In this document: positions 29,346-40,428 of the stretch, in pieces
Layout: each line of letters opens with the position of its first letter
Numbering within the stretch: the stretch's first letter is position 1
From: Azorinus chamasolen
Taxonomy: Eukaryota > Mollusca > Bivalvia > Cardiida > Solecurtidae
Reading direction: 5' to 3'
NCBI GenBank assembly: GCA_963576725.1
Contig: OY755242.1
Location: 24,045,869 to 24,109,868 of the forward strand
Length of the DNA: 64,000 nt
Notes under the pieces: generated by a model
The model's database searches: none
What the model saw: the letters and a program-made list of their open reading frames with translations, nothing else
Told to the model about the DNA's origin: nothing
Made by a program: the position numbers and the translations under genes

Positions 29346-29636
29346 CAAGAGCCGCGTGCAGCACAAATGCTCGTCTGATTTGGTGCTTGTCCAGCTAAAT
29401 TAAAACGTTTTGAAAGAAAATGGCCGTAATTCCAAAATTTTTAAATCTAGAGTTATGATTCTTATGTAGGGTCTTTCTCCTCAATGAGATCTATCCACCT
29501 ATGAAGTTTCATATTGATACCTCTTATACTTTTCAAGTTATGAGCTACATTAAAGTTTTTGCACGCTGATGACGACGCCATCGCCCACGACAACAATCAC
29601 AATAGCTCGACTTTCCCTTTGAAACAGACGAGCTAA
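29346..29636 (+). repeat. ACAAGAGCCGC...GAGCTAA element, third copy
   Basis: ACAAGAGCCGCGTGCAGCAC start, TTTGGTGCTTGTCCAGCTAA, and ACAGACGAGCTAA end. It differs from the pair at 17997-18548 by several substitutions and a deletion near 29415. Confidence 0.6.
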
Positions 29637-30182
29637 TAAAGACATGTACAGCCATGTCAAACAGTATAGAATCAATTCTGTAAATATAGGGAAACAGAGC
29701 AGACCCTTATCAGACAGTTCCTACAGGAGCTGTCTGATCTGGGTCTACTCTGTCTGCAGAGGAGAATAAAGGGTGGACTTATCAAATACACCATTTGTAC
29801 CTAACATACAGGCTATTGTCTGAGTATGTGATCCATGGTTATGTCATATTCCAAGTTTCGTCAATGTATCTTGAAAACTGTAGAAGCAGTTCTCCGTGAA
29901 GGATTGAATCGCATATTCTAAGGCGTACCCATTGACCGACCATCCAACCAAACACCTGACCATTCATCAATCAGGGTCCCTATAAACTGCATTTGTTTGG
30001 GGTAAAATTAGAAATAACTTTTACTTAATCAAATTAGAAATGCCAATCATTTGATAAAATACTTATTTATAAATGGGAATGTGGATGTTTTGGATGTTTC
30101 AGTGCATTGCATTATACAATAGAGGCTCTCTGCTTTCTGCATTACAGGTACTTTCATCAAGCATCAGGCTTACACCTGCTTT

Positions 30183-30406
30183 TTAACCCTTTACCTGTTC
30201 AGTATTCATGTAAGAAATAATGATAACTTGAATATTTATTAGCTCAATTCTTATAATGTAAAATTTTCAAGGGATTTTTTTTTGCTTTGACAAAAACTGT
30301 AGAATTGGATCTTTATTCTGTCAAAAACGAACAGAGCAGACGGCTCCTATGGGAGCCGTCTGATCTTGGTTTGCTCTGTTTGCGAAAGCATGAAGAAAAG
30401 GGTTAA
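30183..30406 (+). mobile_element. Family B MITE, full copy
   Basis: TTAA both ends; core GGCTCCTATGGGAGCCGTCT; slightly short because one side of the hairpin lost a few bases. Confidence 0.76.
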
Positions 30407-30727
30407 AAAAAAATTCCATTAGTGGTTACTTCAGAGGAGTTTTACTGTATCTGTATAAACTTATTGAAACATGAAAGTTTAACCAATTGAATTAATGTAT
30501 CATGGATACCCTACTGGTTTGGGTCTACACTGTATACAATCCTCTAAACTTTCTACAGCCATACCTTTTTTGTAGCCCAGTTCCTCTGTATGTCATGGTT
30601 AATTTTATTCAATAGTAACTTACCCTGCAAAACTGTCACATTATTTACACATTAATACTGCCAAATCAAAAGTGCTAGTTTCACTCCTTGGAAACAAAAC
30701 ACAGATTGTTTATCATATAGTAACATA

Positions 30728-30976
30728 TTAACCCTTTACACCATAAATACACCTTTCTATGCATTTGCAAACAGAGAAGACTAAGATCAGATGGCTCCTG
30801 TAGGAGCCATCTGATCAGGATCTGCTCTGATTGCTTATGATTTAATATAGATATGATTCTGCAGTTTCTGTCATGGCCAAAACATCCTTTCTACATGTAC
30901 TTTTATAACAATTAATCTCATTAATATTCATGATGTTATTATTTCCAACATGCATATTCATTGAGTAAAGGGTTAA
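30728..30976 (+). mobile_element. Family B MITE, full copy
   Basis: TTAACCCTTTACACC to GAGTAAAGGGTTAA; core GGCTCCTGTAGGAGCCATCT. Confidence 0.78.
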
Positions 30977-31177
30977 TAATAATGACAAAAATATTGTAAA
31001 ATAATTCGTTACCATTCTGCTTATCTAAACTAAACACAAGAGTGTCCAAAGGAAGATGTGTGTTACCTGCTAGCAGAAATGTAACAGTCCGACTGATAGA
31101 TGGACAGTAATCCTTCAGTGTTATTCTGCTACAACAGGTGACACTACAATTATACATGTACAGGTGTATATTCTTTC

Positions 31178-31415
31178 TTAACCCTGTACTCCATGACTAT
31201 TCATGTAAGAAATAATGACATCATGAATATCTATTGGATTATTTTTTATGACAGGGCATGGACAGCAGAATTTTTGGCCATGGAACAAATTCCATATTGT
31301 ACCATAAGCAAACAGAGTAGACCCTGATCAGATGGCTCCTACAGGAGCCGACTGATGTGGGTCTACTCTGTTTGCAAAGGCATGGAAAGGCGTATTTATG
31401 GTGTATAAGGGTTAA
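31178..31415 (+). mobile_element. Family B MITE, full copy
   Basis: TTAACCCTGTACTCC to AAGGGTTAA; core GGCTCCTACAGGAGCCGACT. Confidence 0.77.
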
Positions 31416-31918
31416 ACAACAAGCATGTATATAGGCAGTTATTCACAAAATATAATGTTGCTATGCTTTGTAGTTTTGTCATGTGTTTGTCAACAGTTCT
31501 GTACATTGAATCAGCTGATATATTTGAAATAGAATAAATCAGTAACTAATCTGATAACCCTTTCCTTGATGAATGTTCATGCAAGTATTTGGCCACTATG
31601 GATATCATCCCTTTCCCTGTTCAATATTTATGTAAGAAATATCAACACCATAAATATGTTTTAGCTCAATTTTTATGATTAAAACTTTTCAAGAAAACTG
31701 CTTGCTTTGACAGAAACTGTAGAATCGAATCTATATCATGTCAAAAGCAAACAGAGCAGACCCTGATCAGAGGGATCCAATAGGAGCTGTTTGATCTGGG
31801 CCTACTCTGTTCGCAAATGTGTGAAAAGTCATTTACAAATGTATATGAGGGAAAGAGTTAATTAATTCTTGTTTGATAAATATAAAATATTAAAGAATAT
31901 TTATTTTAATAACAAATA

Positions 31919-32122
31919 CAGTAAAACCTCTCTAAACCGGACGTTAAATTTAGTATAAATATCGGTCTTGGGGACAGATGGCAGCTTAATGCAGGGTGAA
32001 AGTCATGCAGAAAGCTCCTCTAGGAGCTTTTTGCATGACTTTCACCCTGCATTAAGCAGCCACCTGCTTAAAAGTATCCAAATTCTTCTTATCTAGAATT
32101 CTGGTTTAGAGAGGTTTTACTG
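31919..32122 (+). mobile_element. Family C MITE with perfect TA duplication
   Basis: TA at 31917-31918 and 32123-32124; arms GCTTAATGCAGGGTGAAAGT and complement; centre AGCTCCTCTAGGAGCT. Confidence 0.82.
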
Positions 32123-32646
32123 TAGTTGAGAATCCTAACTTACAAGCAAACAGAGCAGACACAGATCAGTCAGCTCCTATAGAAACTGTCTACTATGGGT
32201 CTAATCTGTTTGCAATGGCGTAAAAGGCAGGATTATCAGGAATAGGGTTAACAGATGTAATGTTCTAATGATTAAATTAAAAACTAAAAAAATAAAACAT
32301 AACATACAAAAAAAGTTTAAGTTATTATCCATATTGCAACACATGAACATCTTTTTAAAATTTAAAATTTAATCACAATGCTCCTTAGTTAACAATAAAA
32401 TCTTCATAAAACACAACACAGCACTAAATCAACCATAACAAACTCTTCATCAGAAAATAACAAATAAACCTTTGAACCTTTAACAAGCTATAGGCAACTG
32501 CAAATCACCTTTCCAAATACAGTTTATATCCAGATAAATAACTAAATAACTTTTTCTCCCATCAGAAATCTGTTTAGCACTCTGACTTGTGCTCTTGAAA
32601 TGTAAAACATAGGAAAACTTTATTAACATATTTACCATTTACTGTA

Positions 32647-32876
32647 CAGTAAAACCTCTCTACAATGCCCACTAAATTGTGTTAATTAGTTAGTATTTAG
32701 GACAGGTGGCTGCTTTAAGTATTTAGGGCAGGTGGCTGCTTAAAGCAAGGTGCAAGTAAAACAGAACGCTCCTATAGGAGCGTTTTGCTTTTCTTTCACC
32801 TTGCTTTAAGCAGCCACCTGCATTTAACACAAAATGCTAGGTGTAATTTAGTGGTCGTTATAGAGAGATTTTACTG
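32647..32876 (+). mobile_element. Family C MITE with a small internal duplication
   Basis: TA at both flanks. GTATTTAGGGCAGGTGGCTG-type text is doubled at 32693-32740, lengthening the left arm. Confidence 0.8.
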
Positions 32877-33547
32877 TACTTTCCTTACTTAATGCCCCAC
32901 TCTAATAAACACCTCCTTACTTCAAGGATGAAACTAATGATCGATGAAACAACTATAAAGACAATAACCATTAAATAAAGACTTTTTTTTCAAAATGCAG
33001 GTGGTAGCTTAATGCAGACTCAAGGCAATGCAAAAAGCTCCCCTAGGCAATCACCTGTGTACAAAATGCAAGAAGCTCCTATTTAAAAAAATTAACGCTC
33101 TCCGAAGTGTTGATTAGATATGGAATTTGTGGACTTTCCAACTCCAAGAAATAAATGCTTGAAGATCAACCAAAATAAAAGTTTAAACCATTGGTACATG
33201 TAGGAAAACATTTCTTTAGTAACATATAATTATTGGAGAAAATTTTGAAAATGTGCCAAAACTTTATCTTTCAACACAAAGATTTATAAAAACACTTGAA
33301 ATGGAAAAGAATATACATGTATCTGAAACACTGATGAATAATAAAGTATATACATAATTATATAGACAAAATACATCAAAACATCAGTATTATTACTTTT
33401 AATTATATTACAGCTGCAATTATTTTATATCTGTATAATTTTAGCCTTAAGCATGCTATGAAAATTTTGTCAATAGAATTTCCTAAACCGTAATTAACTC
33501 ATATACATGAACAGACAAACTTAAGCAAACAGTGTAGCTGGCCAATA

Positions 33548-33765
33548 TTAACCCTTTCCTCCATAAATACGCCTCTGTAATAGTCACTTCTTGAACCATT
33601 GTGATAAATAGAGCATTTGCTCCATAGAAGCAAATGCTCTATTTATCACAATGGTTTCAATACTACACAATTCTAACATTTTCCTTTTCTCTAGAAAATG
33701 CTCCTTTTCGGTAGATTCATTCAAAGAGGTTGGGTCTAAATATAGCCTATTGAGAATAGGGTTAA
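33548..33765 (-). mobile_element. Family A MITE, inverted
   Basis: Opposite orientation: the TCTAGAAAATGCTCC arm comes last. TTAA at both ends. Confidence 0.8.
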
Positions 33766-33981
33766 AATGCCTCTGAAGGAGCCCATTGATATGATTCTAC
33801 ACTACATGTATATATTATTCAATTAGTTTAATCCAAGGTATCAAAATGTGTCAAATTTACAACGTTAAACTTTTATTTCTTGTTTGACCTTTCCCTCATA
33901 CAGACCACCTTTAACACTTTTGCAAATGAGAGTAGATCCAGATCAGATGGCTCCTGCGAGAGCAGGGTCTACTTTATTTGC

Positions 33982-34181
33982 TTTATCCCATTCCCTTATA
34001 TTGACGCCTTTTGACGCCTCTGCTAAAGTCATCTATACAAACAATTGTGATAATTCTATTTATCACAATTGCTTCAAACTACAAAATTCTAAAAATTTCC
34101 CTTTCTCTAGTTATTGCTCCTTTTAGGTAGATTTATTGAAAGAGGTTGGATCTAAAATTAGCTTACGAGGGAATGGGTTAA
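33982..34181 (-). mobile_element. Family A MITE, inverted and internally shortened
   Basis: The central palindrome has collapsed to ATTGTGATAATTCTATTTAT, losing the GCTCCTATAGGAGC centre. It has a TTAA right end and a decayed left end, and has inserted in a B remnant starting at about 33885. Confidence 0.7.
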
Positions 34182-34434
34182 ATGGAATGATAAATATAAG
34201 ATTCTAAAGTTTATGAAATGGCAAACAAATCCATTTTTCATTGATCAATATACAGATACTTGTGATGACTATTCACGAAGTCAGGAATTCTTGCTTAAAT
34301 ATTCATTACAGAAATGTTTATGTTTTCGAATCTATAGAGTACAGTATTATGAGAAAAGATTTTACAGTTATAAAATATTTGAAATAACAAATGTCTCCAC
34401 AGGAAATGTTTGCCCCTATTAACGTATAGCTCGA

Positions 34435-34694
34435 AAAATTTGACCTGGACCCTGACCTACTTAATTTGCATAAATAATAAATCGTAACATTGCATGGGGT
34501 TATCCTCTGCACGTGTCCCGGTAAGCAACTATGCATGGACACACTCGTGATTGTATGGTTTACATATGCACGGGTTAATTTCAGCGAGAATAGACTTCAC
34601 CATTTACCGGCGGAGTTTTATTTATACAGCATTATCTCTCTCATTATGTATTCTGCATAAAGGTGAGGGTCCAGGTCAAATGGTTCGAGCTATA
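34435..34694 (+). mobile_element. MITE with TATAGCTCGAA inverted ends
   Basis: Left TATAGCTCGAAAAATTTGAC CTGGACCCTGACC and right GGTGAGGGTCCAGGTCAAAT GGTTCGAGCTATA are inverted repeats of about 33 bp; 260 bp in all, non-coding interior. Single copy in the window. Confidence 0.7.
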
Positions 34695-35039
34695 CAACCT
34701 TAGCTAAAGCATGGCCTATGACTAGAATTATCAGTCTTGTGTTACAGCATACATACAGTACTGTCTCTAAATGCTCTAGGGGGCGTTACATTTTTTATAA
34801 ATGGGGGAGACATAATTATATAAGCAAACAGAGCAGAGCCTGATCAGATGGCTCCTATAGAAGCCATCTGATCTGGGTCTGTCTGTTTACAAAGGCATAG
34901 AAAGGCGTACTTATGGAGGAGTAAATGGTTAAAGCTTGAACAAACCGGAAGTAAGTAAACCATTTCCTACCTTTTCCAGTTTTGTTTCTAAGAAAATCAA
35001 TGTACTAAAGAGTCATAAGTCTTAATTCTGTATAGTAGA

Positions 35040-35265
35040 GTATGGCACCTTGTCGGTTGTAGTCATGATGGCAAACAAGTGTGTGAAGTATGTTAAAAAT
35101 GGCTGTAGTGATGTCAAAACAATGAAAACACCCACAACGACAAAACACGAATGTTATCGCTACATGATGGCAAACAAGTGTATGAAATATGTTATAAATG
35201 GTTGTAGTGATGTCAAAAGATTGACAACACTGATGGCGACACAACACCAATGTTATCGCTATACC
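35040..35265 (+). repeat. Tandem duplication, about 108 bp twice
   Basis: CATGATGGCAAACAAGTGTG ... GGCTGTAGTGATGTCAAAA ... AATGTTATCGCTA occurs at 35064-35164 and 35165-35262. The reading frame through it (both strands) is a by-product. Confidence 0.75.
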
Positions 35266-35879
35266 TCATCTGTTTTTCCATCAAATGGGCTAAAAAAAAG
35301 ATTTAATATTGTCAAGGTATATCCGTTGCTTTATAAAACTGCCAATACTGTCAGTGTAAATCAGTTACTTCACAATTATTTAATACTGTATAATCAGTTC
35401 TGTAGTATACAACAGAACAATGGCACAACAGAATAATGGCTAACAAGTTCTCTAATGAATATTCATGTAAGGTATAATAACATCATGAATATTAATTAAC
35501 TGATTTTTTAATAATGACATCTAAACAGTCATTTTTGGCAAAGGAAGACAGTGTAGAATCATACCTATATCATGTCATAAACAAACAGAGCCAACCTGAT
35601 AAGAAGGCTCCTACAAGAGCAGTCTGATATGGGTCTAGTCTACTCTGTTTGCAAATGCATAAAAATGTGTCTCTGTGAGGTAAAAGGTTAAATTATATAA
35701 CTACTACAATACATATTAAATTGTATCCTTCACTTCAATTATTCATTGCTTCTTACATGAATATTCATCAGGGAAAGTGTTACAAAGGTAAACAGCTTTC
35801 CACATAGTCCTTTAGAGTAGCAATAATTATGTAAATCACACATGCTTTCGTCCCTGCATACAATGTATATACTATTATT

Positions 35880-36064
35880 CGAACACTAAAATACGTATCA
35901 TTATCCAGCTTTAAGACAGGTGGCAGCTTCATGCATGGTGAAAGTCATGCAGAAAGCTCCTCTAGGACCTTTCTGCATGACTTTCTCCATGCATTAAGCA
36001 GCCACCTACCTAAAGCGTTCTAAATTCTTCTAAACAAAAAATTTGAATAATCGAGATTTTACTG
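35880..36064 (+). mobile_element. Family C MITE, decayed left end
   Basis: Right end GAGATTTTACTG; arms GCATGGTGAAAGTCATGCAG; centre AGCTCCTCTAGGACCT. Confidence 0.65.
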
Positions 36065-36169
36065 TACTTATAACATAAATGTACGTCATGTACTGGCCAA
36101 ATTTTATGGATATCCACCGTTCAATCTATAAACACAACAACTACAAAGTTTCTGATTGGCGACAGACAC

Positions 36170-36187
36170 CCCCCCCCCCCCCCCCCA
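36170..36187 (+). repeat. Poly(C) run of about 17
   Basis: ACAC followed by an unbroken C tract, then AATCAAAAAAAAATATAC. Length is likely to be polymorphic or a sequencing estimate. Confidence 0.85.
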
Positions 36188-36363
36188 ATCAAAAAAAAAT
36201 ATACATAGCTATTTCACTATGCAAAAAAATTAATGATTACTGAACTGATTTCATTTCTCTGTACAAAGAAGCCATGTTTAAAGCTAAAACAACCAAGTAT
36301 AGGCTAAGTACAGACAGTCATCCAATACATATAAAATAATTAACAACTGATTGCTAAAAGTGT

Positions 36364-36595
36364 TTAACCCTTTCCCTCTTCATTATTCATGAATATTTAT
36401 CAGCTGATTTTTTATCATGGTATACAAACACGGATTTTTTTTACCTTGGCAGTAATTGTAGATCAATCATATCTACATTATCCCACAAGCAAACAGTGTA
36501 GATCCTGATCAGACAGCTCCTGCAGGAGCAATCTGATCTGAGTCTATTCAGTTTGCAAAGGTGTGAAAAAGTGTTTATATGAGGGAAAGGGTTAA
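36364..36595 (+). mobile_element. Family B MITE, full copy
   Basis: TTAACCCTTTCCC to GGGAAAGGGTTAA; core CAGCTCCTGCAGGAGCAATC. Confidence 0.77.
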
Positions 36596-37086
36596 TCTTA
36601 AATACACCAATTACCCTAAGGATTCGGACACCCAATCTTCCCGACACCCAATCTCCCTGTCACCTAATCTCCCCGTTCAATCTGTTTGGAGAGCTGAATG
36701 AGTCAACTTTGCATCATTTTGATAACATCATTTTGATTATGACATGGTAGCAAGTAGTGTACATCTCGTTTTTAGTTGCTCCTTCAGGGTTCATTTGATC
36801 TGGGTCTGCACTATTTGCCTATGTTTGTCGGGGTAAAGAGTTTGACAGGACCAACCTTTTCTATGCAGAAGAAAGGAAAATATTTCCTTCATGAATACTC
36901 CATGAAAATTACAGATCATCCAACAGACCCACCTCTTCCCAGGATTTCATTTTGTCTCTCCATTTACATATGTCAAATGTAAAGATGTTCACATACCTAT
37001 TAATGAAAGTTCTATTTTGTTTTCTTTTAAAAGTGACAGAAAATAAGATTGTCTGTAAATACATTGTATACCAAAGGAGGACAGAT

Positions 37087-37336
37087 TTAACCCTTTCCTT
37101 CATATAGACGTGTATTCACGCATTTGCAAACAGAGTAGACCCAGATCAGACGGCTCCTAGAGGAGCCGTCTGATTAGGGTCTATTCTGTTTGCTAACAGA
37201 ATTTGATAGATCCGTTTCTTTGCTTTCTAAAATGTCTACAGTATTCTACCTTCCATATTTCTTTATAACGATTTTGTTAATGAATATTCAGTAGGTATTG
37301 AAATTTGGCCTAAATACAGAACAGGGAAAGGGTTAA
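37087..37336 (+). mobile_element. Family B MITE, full copy, followed by a second at the same TTAA
   Basis: Core CGGCTCCTAGAGGAGCCGTC. The TTAA at 37333 also opens the next, decayed B copy (37333-37521), giving a head-to-tail pair. Confidence 0.77.
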
Positions 37337-38051
37337 CCCTTTACCCCATGAACAATCATGTTAGAAATAATGACATCATGAATATCAATTAGATTGTCTT
37401 AATAGCACAAGGACTAAGGGACTTTGGTCATAGTAGAAACTGCAGCAAACAGAGCAGACCCTGGTCAGAGGGCTCATAAAGCAGACATCTGATCTGGCGT
37501 ATTTATGGAGTAAAGGGATAAGTAAAGTTCTATGTATTTTTTCATCATCTACATCAATGCCTTTCTATGTGTTAAAACAATGCACCAACTGTAAATAAAT
37601 GTCATGAAGAATGTAGCCTCTTGCATGTCATAAAGGTGAATGTTTTAGTAGAAGAGAGTAACAATTGACTGGTTACATAAGACCATGCAGGAATATTTGA
37701 CTAGTTTTCCTATACTCATTAGAACATACTGAGTCAGTATGCGTTTTGTGGCTCTATTTATACCATTCAGAAATGAGCAAATCATAATTTGACATACACA
37801 TATATTTACACAACAGTGATACCTCTTCACAATGGCAAGTTCTTGTAACCTAAAAACATAATTCTTGGGTTTTTAGACAGCATGAAGCTTATTGTTGCAC
37901 GGCAGTTATACAGAACGATCCCATAACAGCTTTCTGCATTACTGCCATTCTGCATTGACTTTAAAGTTTTTAGTAAATGTCAGTTACAACTGAACATATT
38001 ATGAGCAGACCCTAATCAGACGGCTCCTAAAGGAGTTAAAGCAATTATCCT

Positions 38052-38552
38052 TTAAAGGGGATGTCCCTACATTTGATGCATTTCATAAACACTTAAAATA
38101 TACAAAACTCATTTATTTATATGCTGAAAAGTAGTATATCGCAAAAAGCCCCATCCAATTACCGTTTATAATGACAAAAACATCCATGTGTTTGATATCG
38201 CCGATCCCGGTTTTACTACCCGAAGTTTCAGTTTTATTCGGATTGGGTTTTAGTTTCGTAACTGTTCGATCTATTCGCGATTCTCCGACCACTTCCGAGA
38301 AAGCTATTACGTAAACAATGGACGGATCGGGTGATCATCGGCAAAACGCGGAATAATTTAACGGAAAAGGCCGATAATATTGTGTTGTAGAACAAAAAAT
38401 ATCAGTATTGATGAAATCGGTTTTTTGTATCACGGGCATTTTTCGATATATGTTCAAATTAGGAACCTTCATAATAATGATAGAGCATAACAAATACCAA
38501 GTTTTAAGATATTATTGAAAATATGCGACCATTGTAGGGACTTCCTCTTTAA
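38052..38552 (+). mobile_element. About 500 bp element with TTAAAGGGGATGTCCCTACA inverted ends
   Basis: Left TTAAAGGGGATGTCCCTACA, right TGTAGGGACTTCCTCTTTAA (inverted, few mismatches). The interior has CpG-containing text (CGATATCGCC-like, TTCGCGATTCTCCGACCACT) unlike its surroundings and no reading frame. Confidence 0.68.
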
Positions 38553-38744
38553 GTCTGCAGCTGTTGATAAGAGGAGTATTTAGGAAATTGGGGTAAAATA
38601 TATACATGTATTTCTTTGCCAACTTATCTTGTTGGTAATCACTGTCTCATGCGATTGTAAAAAGTATTAACCACGTATGGTACAAAGATTAAGCCTTTTA
38701 CCTATAAATGAATAATCAAGTAAGAAATAATGACAGCATGCATA

Positions 38745-38994
38745 TTAACCCTTTCCCTGTTCTATGTTTATTACAAATTTCAATACCTACTGAATATTCA
38801 TGGAAAAAATAGTTATAATGAAATATGGAAGTTGAAATATTGTAGCAATTTTAGGAAGTTAATAAACAGATCTATCAAATTCCAATAGCAAACAGAGCAG
38901 ACCCTGATCAGACGGCTCCTTTAGGAGCCGTCTGATCTGGGTCTACTCTGTTTGCAAATGCGTGAAAACACGTTTATATGAGGGAAAGGGTTAA
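38745..38994 (+). mobile_element. Family B MITE, full copy
   Basis: Core CGGCTCCTTTAGGAGCCGTC; ends intact. Followed by another B copy (about 39000-39195) and a fragment at 39225-39290. Confidence 0.77.
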
Positions 38995-39335
38995 CAAACT
39001 CAATTTTCCCAATGGCATCATGAACAAGGGAATTTTTACCATGGCAGAAATTGTATAATATGATATATTTTACTTCAAAAGCATACAGAGCAGTCAGCAG
39101 ACCCTGATCAGACAACTCCTACAGGAGCTGCTTGATCTGGATCTACTCTGTTTGTAAAGGAGTGAAAAAAGCATCTCTATGAGGTAAAGGGCTAAACAAC
39201 TTTCAATAAACTTTCAATAAACTAAACCCCTTCCCTCATACACTTTCTCACTCCTTCACAAACACAGAAGACCCAGATTAGATGGCTGCTACAGGGTTAA
39301 GAAACTACAAGCCCCGTTATCCTCTTGTCTACATA

Positions 39336-39578
39336 TTAACCCATTCCCACATAGGCTAATTTTAGATCCTAAATCTTTGAATAAATCTACCGAAAAAGAA
39401 GCAAGATTTTTTTTTAGAATTGTGCTGTTTTGAAAGCATTAATAAATAGAGTAGTTGCTCCCTATGAAGCAAATGCTCTGTTTCTCACAATTTGCTCCTA
39501 TGGTGTAAATGCTCTATTTATCACAATGGTTTCAGAAAGTGTCTTTCACAGAGGCGTCAATATGAGGGAATGGGTTAA
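39336..39578 (+). mobile_element. Family A MITE with duplicated centre
   Basis: Two successive right-arm segments, GCAAATGCTCTGTTTCTCAC (39470) and GTAAATGCTCTATTTATCAC (39504), show a partial duplication of the hairpin. It ends only 31 bases beyond the transporter stop codon on the 3' side. Confidence 0.72.
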
Positions 39579-39608
39579 AGAAAACAAAGATGCTAAACAT
39601 TTAGGACT

Positions 39609-40428
39609 TTAAGAATCTGCCACTGATGTATAAGATGGTGGGGGCGAGTTAGCACTAACAGTTGATTGGCTTGCAGCTTCAGGTGCCCTTGACTCATCAA
39701 ACGGGTTTACCATTTCTTCTGGCTCCCTGTAGCCATTGTAGATTACAGCACTCTGATTCTGTGTATCACACTCAACAAATGGACTGGTACCAAATGTGCT
39801 TGGCTGGCTTCCTGCAGCAATACTAGGATGTGTGCCTGCTGCTTGCCTCTGTGTATGGGCATCATTTAAATCAGAATCAGTCCAGAAAGGTCTGGGTTTC
39901 TCTGCAGAAATGCTGTCGTTGTTTGGGGTTCTCACTCCCAATTCTCTTTCCTGTTGCCCAGCTGTGTAGCCCAAATTTTCCTCTGAAACTCGGCCTGAGC
40001 CATCTCCAAACAATTCATGATCCCGAAGTGGACTTGCGGTTGTATTGTGATCCTGTGCATGCCAACTTGAACTGTATATCATCTGATGACTTCCAGCTCC
40101 CCCTGTTGTGTATCTGCGCTCCATCTGCCTTCTTGGCCAAGCTGCATCAGAGTTGACTCTGCGCTCTCTGATGAATGGCCCAGTTCCAAGGTTTGGGCGC
40201 TGTTGGGAAGGACGGTTATCCCTCATTTGTACATGTGATTGCTCTATTGTAGGAGAGGTCTGGACAGCATTGTCTACAGTAAAACTGGCCTGAGTCGACA
40301 CACTGACAGAGCCACTGTAATTCATGTTATCATCATAGAAACCTTGCGTCCCTAACAGAGGTCTTCTTTCTTCCTCTGCAGCATTGCTGTTATTGTCATC
40401 ACTTCTGTTATAATCGACCTCTGCAGGC
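39609..40428 (-). CDS. CRT-like transporter exon 6 (hydrophilic tail, stop codon)
   Basis: Residues 387-659 and TAA at 39609-39611. Acceptor TTTTTCAG|G completes the glycine codon of exon 5. Rich in Ser, Asn, Gln and Pro with no hydrophobic segment, so probably cytosolic. EEERRPLL near its start fits the [DE]xxxL[LI] sorting signal used for lysosomes and related organelles. PPPSYTSVADS at the very end contains PPxY, a WW-domain (NEDD4-type ligase) docking motif. CRT family members usually lack so long a tail, as far as I know. Confidence 0.85.

Larger units (their letters stand above)
29640..36360. other. Intergenic DNA, mobile elements only
   Basis: Further B copies at about 29680-29775, 31611-31862, 32150-32252, 33885-33980, 34815-34932 and 35450-35690, and a C fragment at 32993-33060. 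The stretches 29780-30180, 32255-32640, 33065-33545 and 36190-36360 are AT-rich and I see nothing in them. No gene evidence between the RECQL5 start and the transporter stop. Confidence 0.5.

Noticed and set aside
30939..31157. Minus-strand frame of 72 codons between two family B copies
   Set aside because: No start context, splice borders or family resemblance; part of it translates a MITE end.
39830..40293. Plus-strand frames opposite the transporter tail
   Set aside because: The minus-strand frame is longer, joins exon 5 in phase and carries recognisable motifs; the plus frames are shadows.
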